In this document: positions 7,014 to 14,543 of the stretch, in pieces
Position numbering within the stretch: position 1 is the first letter of the stretch
Layout: every line of letters begins with the position of its first letter
NCBI GenBank assembly: GCA_947178015.1
Contig: CAMWWW010000006.1
Location: 1 to 18,305 of the forward strand
Source: an uncultured Clostridia bacterium
Lineage (GTDB): Bacteria > Bacillota > Clostridia > Lachnospirales > Lachnospiraceae
Direction: 5' to 3'
Length of the DNA: 18,305 nt
Made by a program: the position numbers and the translations under genes
Notes under the pieces: generated by a model
The model's database searches: none
Seen by the model: the letters and a program-made list of their open reading frames with translations, nothing else
Told to the model about the DNA's origin: nothing

Positions 7014-8606
7014 ATGATGACACAAACAAATAAAAAATTAGAAAAAAAGCCTTGGGATGGCATTGACTGGGGCATTACCTTGGCGCCGCTGTTAATTATA
7101 TTGGTAATTTCAGCGGCGCTTATGCTGGCGCCAAATCAATCGAAGAAGTTTATCACGATATTGAGAAGCTTTTTTGTCAACGATCTGGGCTTTTTTTATA
7201 TTCTGCTGGGACTTGGTATATTGGGCTTGGCGATCTGGCTGGCTTTTTCCAGATTTGGTTCCATCCAGCTTGGAAAAAAAGAGAAACCGTTGTATTCAAA
7301 TTTTAAATGGGGAGCGATGATATTTACCTCCACCATGGCAGCAGATATTCTATACTGGTCCTTGATAGAGTGGGGGTATTATTATGACGCTTCTCCGTTT
7401 GCCATGGAGAATATGACGTTGGCACAGAAGCAGGATATGGCGTCCTCCTATCCGCTGTTTCACTGGGGGCCTATTCCGTGGGGCTTTTACATACTGCCGG
7501 CAGTGGCATATGCCTATATGATGTTTGTAAAAAAGAGACAGCGGCAGTCCTTATCGGAGGCATGCCGTCCAGTGCTCGGAGAATATGCGGACAGAATTCC
7601 GGGCCGTTTTATTGATGTATTTGCCATAGTAGGGCTTCTTGCTGGTACAGCGACAACTTTTTCCACGGCTACGCCGCTTTTGTCACAGGCGCTTGCTTAT
7701 CTGCTCCACACAGAGGTGACGCCATTTTTATCCATTATCGTTCTTTTGGTGATAGGATTGGTGTTTAGTGCGGCAGTGTTGTGGGGAATGAAGGCGATCT
7801 CTCATCTGGCGGATATTTGTGTGGGAATATTTTCCCTGCTGCTTGCTGTCTTTTTATTTGGCGGACCCAAAATTTATGTAATAGAAACAGGAATTACAGC
7901 CATTGGTACAGTAATACAGAATTTTTTCCACATGTCAACGTGGATGGACCCTCTGCGCGTATCCTCCACAGGAGGAAATGGATTTCCGCAGGATTGGACG
8001 ATCTTTTATTGGGCGTACTGGATTGCATGGTTTGTGGCAACACCATTTTTTATTGCGAGGATTTCTGAGGGAAGAACGATCAAGCAGACGGTGCTGGGCG
8101 GATTATCCTGCGGGCTTTTGGGGACATGGACCTCCTTTATTATTTTTGGAAGTTATGGGCTATACCAACAGACACATGGTGTCCTCGACGCAGCCGGAGC
8201 ACTGACGGAAGGAGCGGCTGCATCCGATGTGATTCTTGCGATATTTCTCACCCTTCCTACTGGATGGCTACCCAATGTTGCATTGGTGGTATTAATTATA
8301 GCGATGGTAGCGTTTTATTCCAGCACCTTTGATGCGATCACGTTGGTGGTGGCAGGTTATTCGGAGAAGGATGTCAAAAGGGTGGAGGAGCCAAGAAAGG
8401 GACTGCGTATTTTCTGGGCAATGGTATTTTTGCTGCTGCCGATCGCGCTGCTTTTTTCGGAAAGTACATTATCCATGCTGCAAACCGTATCCATAATAGC
8501 GGCATTTCCGCTGGGACTGATTATGCTGTTGATCGTATATAGCTTCTTGAAAGAGTTACGGCAGGATGAAAGAAAAAATAAAGCGAATAAGACGACGAAG
8601 AGATAA
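7014..8606 (+). CDS. BCCT family transporter, probable choline/betaine uptake
   Basis: This is a membrane transporter of the betaine/choline/carnitine family with about 12 hydrophobic segments. From the ATG at 7014 it has 530 residues; that start has GAGGT at 7001-7005 with 8-nt spacing, whereas the ATG at 6993 lies inside the operator and has no ribosome binding site. BCCT features are the helix 3-4 region STMAADILYWSLIEWG, FHWGPIPWGFY, and the helix 8 signature around residues 330-355 (FYWAYWIAWF then ARISEGRT). The first of these differs from the canonical GMGxGLxFWGxAEP, so this is a divergent clade. It has its own promoter and an operator shared with the choline kinase fusion gene, which favours choline as substrate; betaine or carnitine remain possible. 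It may fill the role that the LicB permease has in lic operons. Confidence 0.85.
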   Translation: MMTQTNKKLEKKPWDGIDWGITLAPLLIILVISAALMLAPNQSKKFITILRSFFVNDLGFFYILLGLGILGLAIWLAFSRFGSIQLGKKEKPLYSNFKWGAMIFTSTMAADILYWSLIEWGYYYDASPFAMENMTLAQKQDMASSYPLFHWGPIPWGFYILPAVAYAYMMFVKKRQRQSLSEACRPVLGEYADRIPGRFIDVFAIVGLLAGTATTFSTATPLLSQALAYLLHTEVTPFLSIIVLLVIGLVFSAAVLWGMKAISHLADICVGIFSLLLAVFLFGGPKIYVIETGITAIGTVIQNFFHMSTWMDPLRVSSTGGNGFPQDWTIFYWAYWIAWFVATPFFIARISEGRTIKQTVLGGLSCGLLGTWTSFIIFGSYGLYQQTHGVLDAAGALTEGAAASDVILAIFLTLPTGWLPNVALVVLIIAMVAFYSSTFDAITLVVAGYSEKDVKRVEEPRKGLRIFWAMVFLLLPIALLFSESTLSMLQTVSIIAAFPLGLIMLLIVYSFLKELRQDERKNKANKTTKR

Positions 8607-8649
8607 CCTAAAAGCGATATTTCGAAAAGGATGATGTTCCTTTAATTAG

Positions 8650-8685
8650 AAAGTCCCCTGTTTTTTAACAGAGGACTTTTGGTTT
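8650..8685. terminator. Probable bidirectional terminator between the BCCT and muramidase genes
   Basis: AAAGTCC-C-CTGTT (8650-8662) pairs with AACAG-A-GGACTTT (8667-8679), one mismatch, loop TTTT. A T-rich tail follows on the + strand; on the minus strand it is followed by TCTAATTAAA. It lies between two convergent genes (stops at 8606 and 8724) and can serve both. Confidence 0.75.
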
Positions 8686-8723
8686 TCTATTTCGCGCAGA
8701 GGAAAAAGAAAGTTTTTGTTTGA

Positions 8724-10892
8724 TTACTCTGCGGTTGTTTCTGCGGGAGTCTCGGCAGGCGCTTCTATCCATGCGCCGTCAGCATTGAATTGATACTCAA
8801 TTCCGTCAATATTTTTAATCTGATTCGCAAGCATAGTGCCATCCGCCTCGAAGTAATACCATACATGTTCTATCTGCTTCCAGCCGGTTGTCTTTGCTCC
8901 ACTTTCTAAATCAAGATAGTACCATACATTGCCAAGCTGAAGCCATCCGGTCTTCATTCTGCCATCTGGGTCCATATAGTAATTTTCAACCCAACCCGTC
9001 TGCATCTTGCCGTCTGCATCTAAATAGTACCAGTGTTTCGCTTTTGTCTGCGTATCTTCAAGCTGAAGCCATCCGGTCTGCCGATAGCCGTTTTCATCAA
9101 AATAATACCAGTCTTTATCCACCAAGGTCCAACCAGTCGCCATCTTGCCAGTATGGTCAAAATAGAAGGTAGTAGTTCCCAAGGTGACAAAGCCTTTTTG
9201 TATAACGCCGGCGCCGTCAGAGTAATACCAGCTATTATCAAGCTCATTCCAACCGGTCGCCAGTATACCTTTGCCGTCAAAGTAATAGGTATCCTTATCA
9301 ATTGTGGTAAAGCCTTGCGCCATCTGTCCGTTATCATGGAAGTAATAAGGATTGTTATTAATTCGGTTCCATCCAGTCAACATAACGCCGTTTGGAGCAA
9401 GATAATAGGTTGCCTGATCGACGTCCACAAAACCAGTCTGCATAATTCCGTTATTTCCCATATAATACCATGCATCGTTGAGAAGCAGCCAGTTTCTTGC
9501 CATGGAGCCGTTCTTCTCATCCAGATAGTAGAAGTTGCCTTCATCCTGATACCAACCGGTCTGCATCACACCAGAGGGATTAAAATAATAGAAATCTTCA
9601 TTGATTTCGGTCCATCCAGTCTGCATTACACCGGCGCTGTTGAAAAAGTAGCGGTCATTATGGACATCGCCCCATCCAGTCTGCATCGCGCCGCTGGAGG
9701 TGAGGTAATACCAGTTGTTGTTATCCAGCAGCCATCCGGTCTGCATCGCACCTTTCGCGTCCAGATAATAATAGGTTTCCCCGTCTTTTATCCATCCATT
9801 CTGTTTGCGGTAATCAAGGAAATAGAACCATTTTCCTGCCCGCGTTGCCCAGCCGTTCTGTACAAAGGTAGAGCTGTAGTCTTTGTACTGAAAATCGACA
9901 TCGACATTTCCATTGATACCATTAATTCTTCCTGAGCTGCTTGCCTGCCAGATAGAAGGATTTGGGTACTCACATTCGGTATAATATTGTGCAACCCATT
10001 TGTCAATATGGGGGATCATGGAGGTGTCAATGCGCTGGTTGTACCATGATTTGCTGGAATATACAATGGGATGATAGCCATTTTCCTCAATCACGCTGCA
10101 GAATGTGTTGATAATTTCCGCGAGCTGCTGAGGAGAGAGGGATTTATGTACATTATCCTCAATATCATAGGCGATCGGGAAGGAAACTTGATAGTTCTGA
10201 ATGTTGGAGAGGACGAATTCTGCCTCTGCCCGTGCTTCTTCTGGTGTGGTGGCGTAAGAATATAGATAGATGCCTGTCTTGATGCCATTGGCATTGGCAG
10301 CCTTCATATTCTCATGATATCTGGCATCTACACCATATTTTACACTTCCCACGCGGATAATGGCAAACGCCACGTCATCCTGCGCGACAGCGCTCCAGTT
10401 AATTTCGTTTTGATAACGGGATACGTCGATACCGCGGGCAAGCACACCTTCCATGCGTTCACCGTCAGAATTGACATAGTATCCGTCCACCTTTTTCCAG
10501 CCGGTGACAACGGAATTGTTTGTGTCAAAATAATAATATTTATTATTGACAAGCTGCCAACCAGTGGGGGCGGTCATCATACCATTCGGATCGAAGGTGT
10601 AGGATTTGCCGTCGGGAAGAGTGACTGTGCCCACCGTCATGGCTCCGTCTGAATTAAAATAATACAGATGATTATCAATGGTGAGTAGCCCAGTCTGCAT
10701 TGCGCCGTAGTTTGGCCCAAAATAGTACATTGTGCCATTGATTTGCGTCCATCCTTTGCACATTTCACCATTGGAATCATAATAGTAATAATTACCGTTC
10801 GTATTCACCCATCCGGTCTGTGCGTAGGCAGGCATGGAGGACATCACCAGCAGGGTGCCGGTGATCGCTGCGACATGTAATAGTTTTTTCAT
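8724..10892 (-). CDS. Secreted GH25 muramidase with choline-binding-type repeats
   Basis: This is a peptidoglycan-cleaving enzyme predicted to act outside the cell. From the ATG at 10892 it has 722 residues; AAAGGAG lies 7 nt upstream, and the protein begins with a signal peptide MKKLLHVAAITGTLLVMSS ending at AYA|QT. About six GW/YY repeats of roughly 20 residues (27-150) come first. The GH25 domain spans about 153-340, with GIDVSRYQ (Asp156), YDIED (Asp243, Glu245) and the DVDF end. About 18 further repeats of the QTGW...YYF...G.M type (345-705) and a short PAET-rich tail complete it. Such repeats are the PF01473 type that binds choline on wall teichoic polymers in pneumococci. The gene lies downstream of and on the same strand as the choline kinase fusion gene. 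Its likely role is autolysin or wall remodelling; choline as ligand is inferred. Confidence 0.9.
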   Translation of the reverse strand: MKKLLHVAAITGTLLVMSSMPAYAQTGWVNTNGNYYYYDSNGEMCKGWTQINGTMYYFGPNYGAMQTGLLTIDNHLYYFNSDGAMTVGTVTLPDGKSYTFDPNGMMTAPTGWQLVNNKYYYFDTNNSVVTGWKKVDGYYVNSDGERMEGVLARGIDVSRYQNEINWSAVAQDDVAFAIIRVGSVKYGVDARYHENMKAANANGIKTGIYLYSYATTPEEARAEAEFVLSNIQNYQVSFPIAYDIEDNVHKSLSPQQLAEIINTFCSVIEENGYHPIVYSSKSWYNQRIDTSMIPHIDKWVAQYYTECEYPNPSIWQASSSGRINGINGNVDVDFQYKDYSSTFVQNGWATRAGKWFYFLDYRKQNGWIKDGETYYYLDAKGAMQTGWLLDNNNWYYLTSSGAMQTGWGDVHNDRYFFNSAGVMQTGWTEINEDFYYFNPSGVMQTGWYQDEGNFYYLDEKNGSMARNWLLLNDAWYYMGNNGIMQTGFVDVDQATYYLAPNGVMLTGWNRINNNPYYFHDNGQMAQGFTTIDKDTYYFDGKGILATGWNELDNSWYYSDGAGVIQKGFVTLGTTTFYFDHTGKMATGWTLVDKDWYYFDENGYRQTGWLQLEDTQTKAKHWYYLDADGKMQTGWVENYYMDPDGRMKTGWLQLGNVWYYLDLESGAKTTGWKQIEHVWYYFEADGTMLANQIKNIDGIEYQFNADGAWIEAPAETPAETTAE

Positions 10893-10918
10893 AAAACGCT
10901 CCTTTGTATGCTTTTTGA

Positions 10919-10993
10919 TTAGAAAATCGAGTAGAGAAGTATTATTTCTCTGCTCGCTGCGTGAGGTGCATGCAAGAGCAGCATAGTACCCAT
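10919..10993 (-). CDS. Possible 24-codon leader peptide ahead of the muramidase gene
   Basis: An ATG at 10993 opens a 24-codon frame (starts MGTMLLL, ends LLYSIF) and stops with TAA at 10919, 26 nt before the muramidase start. AAAGGAG at 10997-11003 precedes it, but only 3 nt separate it from this ATG; the second in-frame ATG (codon 4) is 12 nt away. The frame covers the hairpin at 10928-10956. It may be a regulatory leader peptide, or a chance open frame beside a spare ribosome binding site. Confidence 0.22.
   Translation of the reverse strand: MGTMLLLHAPHAASREIILLYSIF
10928..10956 (-). other. Hairpin in the muramidase mRNA leader
   Basis: CGAGTAGAGAA (10928-10938) pairs over 11 bp, with one G-T pair, with TTCTCTGCTCG (10946-10956) around a 7-nt loop. 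On the minus strand it is followed by ATTTTCT, so it could act as a weak terminator or attenuator. CTGCTC in one arm can also pair with GAGCAG near 10976-10981, giving an alternative structure. Confidence 0.35.
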
Positions 10994-11010
10994 TTGCTCC
11001 TTTGTAGATA

Positions 11011-11041
11011 GAAAAGGCGCACAGGGGTATCCCCTCAGTGC
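11011..11041 (-). terminator. Possible terminator after the choline kinase fusion gene
   Basis: On the minus strand GCAC-TG-AGGGG-ATA-CCCCT-GTGC (11041 down to 11019) forms a 9-bp stem with a 2-nt bulge, followed by GCCTTTTCT. It lies 45 bp after the fusion-gene stop and ahead of the muramidase gene, so it would limit or condition read-through. The T-run is short. Confidence 0.4.
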
Positions 11042-11085
11042 TCCTTTCAGTATACATGATTTCTTGATATTGTGGTAGGTGAAAT

Positions 11086-12870
11086 TCATGGAAGAATATT
11101 TACAATTTTCTTAATCTGCGTCACTTTTTTGTAGTAATCTTTTGCATATCGGTACATTTTGATTCCATAATCGCCAAATTCTTCACCCAACGAGCTTTTG
11201 TATTCTGTCCAGAGTGCCCACAGAAATCCTCCCAGTGATACATAAGAATAGATGCGGAGCAGCTCTTCTTGTTCGGCAGGGCGTTCAAAATAATATTCCG
11301 TCAATTGAATAAGCTGTTCTTCACTATAATAAGAATAAATGGCGAACATGGCAATGTCCGTCAGACAATCACACATGCCGGCGTACTCCCAGTCAATCAG
11401 CTTAATGGTGCGATCGGGGAGAATAAGAAAATTGCTCTGTACACTATCTAAATGGGACAGTGTTTTTGGAGGGTTTATCTGATCCATGAGATCCAGCAAT
11501 TCATTTATTTTCTGACGGACCTCGGCATAATCCTCAAAGCGGATGCAGTATGGCTGCATACACAGCTTTTCATAGAAGTCAATGCGCTCTCTCAAGGAAA
11601 AGGTATGTGGTACGGTCAACCCACTCTGATGAAAGTTTTTGAGCACCTTCATGCAGGCGCTTACATCAGACCAATCGGAGGCATCGCAATTTCTGGAGTT
11701 TTCATAAAAGCGTGAGATCTTATATCCTGTTTTGCCGTCAAAGTAAAAGATCTCATCAGAGATTGAAAGAGGCGCTATGGTATCATAGACCAGTTTCTCC
11801 TGCCTGCGGTTGATCAGCAGATCGCTTCCGGGTCCCGGAATTCGGAAAATATAGGAATTTTCCCCGATGGAAAAGAGGAAAGATTTATTTGTCATGCCTG
11901 CTTTCAGACATTTGATTTGGACGATCTCACTCTCTGGCACGGAAAAAATACGAGAGATCTGCTCCAAAGCTTCATTGTCAGAATGGTTTTGGTAGCGGGT
12001 GTCAAACAGCCGCAGCTCTTCCAGATTTTCAAATTCGTAGACAATGCTGTCAGGCTGTGGGTTTATATAGATGGGGAGTGTCTTGAGATTTTTCACAAGA
12101 ACATGTTCCCAGTAATCATTTTCTGTGCCCGGACTCTGGTAGCAATTTTCAAGGAGCGGGATAAAACGTTCGGAGAAGGCGCGGTCAAAATAGACCGGGC
12201 CATACATAACATAAGAGTCCGCGCCGCCGATTGTGACGTCCGTGATCCGCCCCTTTTTGTCTGTAGTGAGACACCATTCGGAGGTGTTTCCCCTCATATA
12301 GACGCCGCTGTACCATGCACAAGGTTCATAGGCGTGGAAAATAGTTTCGCGTATCCAATTATCAGAGGACAGAATATAGGTATTTTTTAATAAATGTCTT
12401 GCATGCCAGAGGGTGGCGATGGTATTTTTCCGTGCATATTCTGGATTATAGAGAAGCTTTACATTATATTTGTCGACAAGGTAGTCAAATTTTTCCTTGA
12501 GATAGCCTACCACAATGGTGATATCCTTGATGCCAACTTCATGAAGCTGCTTGATCTGTCTTTCAATCATCCGTTCTCCGAAAACCTCCAGAAGTCCCTT
12601 GGGGGTCTCGTAGGTCAGCGGCACAAAGCGTGAGCCAAAGCCTGCGGCGATAATGACAGCGTTATCCACCCGGTAGTCGGAAAGATAGGTCTGTCCCTCC
12701 GCTGTGAGCTGATAGCCATTTTCTTGTACTGTAAGGTAGTGTTTTTCTTCCAAATCGTGGATGTATTTATTCGTGCTTCCTAAAGAGATATTCAGCTTAA
12801 TAGCAAGCTCGCGCTGGGTTCGCTCTGGTTGATCGAGAATCTCTCGAAGAAGCTGCGGGATAATATGCAT
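11086..12870 (-). CDS. Fusion protein: winged helix, phosphocholine cytidylyltransferase (LicC-like), choline kinase (LicA-like)
   Basis: This 594-residue protein joins three modules. Residues 1-66 form a winged helix-turn-helix (TQRELAIKLNISLGSTNKYI recognition region, then a wing at ENGYQLTAEG). Residues 70-290 are a nucleotidyltransferase with the GFGSRFVPLTYETPK motif (77-91; Lys91) and the metal Asp170 in LSSD, as in LicC. Residues 300-585 are a choline kinase: LKAGMTNKSF (322-331), the Brenner motif HLDSVQSN (His473, Asp475, Asn480) and IDWEY (Asp493). In lic systems LicA makes phosphocholine and LicC makes CDP-choline for decorating surface polymers. The ATG has AGGAGG 6 nt upstream. 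Its promoter carries the same operator as the BCCT gene. The helix-turn-helix makes it a candidate regulator of its own pathway. Another alcohol or amino-alcohol substrate is possible; no LicD is in the window. Confidence 0.88.
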   Translation of the reverse strand: MHIIPQLLREILDQPERTQRELAIKLNISLGSTNKYIHDLEEKHYLTVQENGYQLTAEGQTYLSDYRVDNAVIIAAGFGSRFVPLTYETPKGLLEVFGERMIERQIKQLHEVGIKDITIVVGYLKEKFDYLVDKYNVKLLYNPEYARKNTIATLWHARHLLKNTYILSSDNWIRETIFHAYEPCAWYSGVYMRGNTSEWCLTTDKKGRITDVTIGGADSYVMYGPVYFDRAFSERFIPLLENCYQSPGTENDYWEHVLVKNLKTLPIYINPQPDSIVYEFENLEELRLFDTRYQNHSDNEALEQISRIFSVPESEIVQIKCLKAGMTNKSFLFSIGENSYIFRIPGPGSDLLINRRQEKLVYDTIAPLSISDEIFYFDGKTGYKISRFYENSRNCDASDWSDVSACMKVLKNFHQSGLTVPHTFSLRERIDFYEKLCMQPYCIRFEDYAEVRQKINELLDLMDQINPPKTLSHLDSVQSNFLILPDRTIKLIDWEYAGMCDCLTDIAMFAIYSYYSEEQLIQLTEYYFERPAEQEELLRIYSYVSLGGFLWALWTEYKSSLGEEFGDYGIKMYRYAKDYYKKVTQIKKIVNILP

Positions 12871-12899
12871 AGTTAGCCTCCTGTGTTCTATTCTGTCTC

Positions 12900-12937
12900 A
12901 TGTTCAAAATAGATAAAAATAAGAATATATTGAACAT
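12900..12937. promoter_or_regulatory. Operator at the choline kinase fusion gene, same as at the BCCT gene
   Basis: ATGTTCAA (12900-12907) and TTGAACAT (12930-12937) are perfect inverted half-sites with a 22-bp spacer. Read on the minus strand, the arm begins on the last two bases of the -10 (TATAATGTTCAA), as at the BCCT promoter (TATTATGTTCAT). Confidence 0.65.
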
Positions 12938-12964
12938 TATAACGATGTTTTTGTAGAAAGTCAA
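12936..12964 (-). promoter_or_regulatory. Strong promoter of the choline kinase fusion gene
   Basis: On the minus strand TTGACT (12964-12959), 17 bp, TATAAT (12941-12936) is near consensus. Transcription would start near 12929, inside the operator spacer, giving a leader of about 60 nt before the ATG at 12870. Confidence 0.7.
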
Positions 12965-12995
12965 TAAATTTAAGGAAAAAGAAAGAGGAAAGCTA

Positions 12996-13023
12996 TTGAA
13001 GTTTTCATACAGTTTGTGATAAA
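12996..13023 (+). promoter_or_regulatory. Weak promoter candidate for the first Ig/repeat protein
   Basis: TTGAAG (12996-13001) with GATAAA (13018-13023) at 16 bp spacing, in the divergent 216-bp region. The match is modest. The leader would be about 55 nt and ends with the ribosome binding site AGGAGGAG. Confidence 0.3.
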
Positions 13024-13086
13024 CTGATGGGTAAGAAATAGATCTATTGTTTCAGATTGAGTAAGGAGAAGTAGGAGGAGAATGAT

Positions 13087-14256
13087 ATGAATACGTATCT
13101 GAAAAAAGGATTGCTAACATGTCTGCTGGTTTTCGGAATGTTAATTACAGCTTGTTTTCATGACACTCTGTATGCAGCGACGAAGAGAGCCGTAGAATTG
13201 TATGCGACATATGAAGGGGATGGGGTGTATGCTCCAGATGATGTGAGACCGGAAGACTTTCGTGTTAGAGTTACATATGATGATGGTGATTATGACTATC
13301 TGGGAACCAGAGAGTTTGATATGGAGGTCAGAAGTGTTGGAGGGCATTATGTAGCCAGAATTACTTATGGAAATCTCTGGTATAATGTGGAGTTGGAGTC
13401 AGGGGATGATTATATCGATGACAATACTCCAAGAACATTGCTTTCCATTAGCGCGACGTATGACGGTGATCCGATTGCGGTCGGCGGTATGGCAATTCGC
13501 AGGGATTTTACCGTTAAGGCAACCTACCGTGTATATTATGGCGGAGAACAGTCTGGTTCAGTGGGTCGTGTGACGAGGGTTGTTGAGGATGGATGGATTT
13601 TGGAGCCTCATACTATTACTTCAGGAGACAATGTTCTGACAATTACATATTCGGAGGATGGTGTCAGGAGAAGCTGTACGGTTATTGTACCAAGTACCGG
13701 AACAAAGGGAAATTGGATAAAAGATGGTGATACTTGGCGTTTCCGCTATGATGATTCTACCTATTTGACAGGTGATTGGTTAAAGAGCGGCGGTAAGTGG
13801 TATTATTTTGACGAGTATGGCTATATGTTAAATCGTGTAAAGACGAATCTTGACGGAGATACTTATTATTTTGATGACGCCGGCGTAATGCAGACTGGAT
13901 GGGTCTATCTGGGCAGAAATTGGTATTATTTTGGAAATAATGGCAAGATGCAGAAGGGATGGATTTATACTGGCGGTGAATGGTATTATGCAGATAATGA
14001 AGGCATAATGCTGACGGACTGGGTATTTATAGATAATAACTGGTATTTTATGAATTCTGATGGCAAGATGCAGACGGGCTGGCTGCATCGAAATTATACG
14101 TGGTTTTTCTTAAATGATTCTGGAGCAATGCAGACGGGCTGGGTCTATACCGGCGGTAAATGGTACTTTATGGACCACGGCGGAGCGATGCTTACGAATA
14201 CTTGGGTTGGAAATAATTATGTAGATGGCTCTGGCGTTTGGGTAAGTTCAAGATAA
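13087..14256 (+). CDS. Secreted surface protein with Ig-like domains and choline-binding-type repeats
   Basis: This 389-residue protein has no recognisable enzymatic domain. A hydrophobic signal (1-30) ends at LYA|AT, but it also contains ITAC at 20-23, which fits a lipobox, so secretion as a lipoprotein is possible. Two Ig-like beta domains follow (about 35-105 and 117-202; second one with ISATYDGDPIAVGG and the end NVLTITYSEDG). Residues 208-389 hold about eight repeats of the GW.YYF..G.M type, closing with YVDGSGVWV. The start has AGGAGGAG upstream. It is a paralogue of the protein at 15730-17001: both share the junction GxWxxxxxxWxFxxxxxTYL and the last repeat. The likely role is a wall-attached adhesin or scaffold; the choline link rests on the repeat family and the neighbouring choline genes. 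Confidence 0.85.
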   Translation: MNTYLKKGLLTCLLVFGMLITACFHDTLYAATKRAVELYATYEGDGVYAPDDVRPEDFRVRVTYDDGDYDYLGTREFDMEVRSVGGHYVARITYGNLWYNVELESGDDYIDDNTPRTLLSISATYDGDPIAVGGMAIRRDFTVKATYRVYYGGEQSGSVGRVTRVVEDGWILEPHTITSGDNVLTITYSEDGVRRSCTVIVPSTGTKGNWIKDGDTWRFRYDDSTYLTGDWLKSGGKWYYFDEYGYMLNRVKTNLDGDTYYFDDAGVMQTGWVYLGRNWYYFGNNGKMQKGWIYTGGEWYYADNEGIMLTDWVFIDNNWYFMNSDGKMQTGWLHRNYTWFFLNDSGAMQTGWVYTGGKWYFMDHGGAMLTNTWVGNNYVDGSGVWVSSR

Positions 14257-14293
14257 TAATGGTTGTAAATAGATAAGTGTTTTATATAAATTT

Positions 14294-14345
14294 GGCAGAA
14301 GATTGTTTTTTGTTTTGGCAGTCTTCTGCCTTTTTATGCGCAGAG
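14294..14345 (+). terminator. Rho-independent terminator after the first Ig/repeat protein
   Basis: GGCAG-TCTT-CTGCC (14327-14340) followed by TTTTTA is a compact terminator. An upstream GGCAGAAGA (14294-14302) can pair over 9 bp with TCTTCTGCC (14332-14340), giving a competing larger hairpin. Confidence 0.75.
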
Positions 14346-14390
14346 ATGTGCAAGGAAGTAGGCTGCTAACGTGGCAGGTATCTTATGTGA

Positions 14391-14421
14391 CAAATAGGAA
14401 GGGAAAGTATTTTCCTGTTTG
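14391..14421. repeat. Inverted repeat upstream of the recombinase gene
   Basis: CAAATAGGAA (14391-14400) and TTCCTGTTTG (14412-14421) match as an inverted repeat at 9 of 10 positions, with an 11-bp spacer. Two inverted arms about one turn apart resemble a tyrosine recombinase core site or an operator. No second copy was found in the window. Confidence 0.3.
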
Positions 14422-14543
14422 AGCGTGCAAGAGTATGTAAATGTAAAATTTGATTTTTCTTTCCTTCATTCTGCTTTAAAATAGATATAGTCCCGTATTG
14501 GAAGGCTAAGTCATGGGATATAAAGGAAATGGAGGATGAAAAT

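Noticed and set aside
9033..9935. A 300-codon open frame on the + strand inside the muramidase gene
   Set aside because: It is antisense to the repeat region. The repeated codons for Gly-Trp and Tyr-Tyr keep the opposite frame free of stops, and its translation is just an irregular repeat with no ribosome binding site or known domain.
10893..11057. An upstream ATG at 11057 that would extend the muramidase by 55 residues
   Set aside because: No ribosome binding site precedes it, and the extension would bury the clear signal peptide that starts at 10892.
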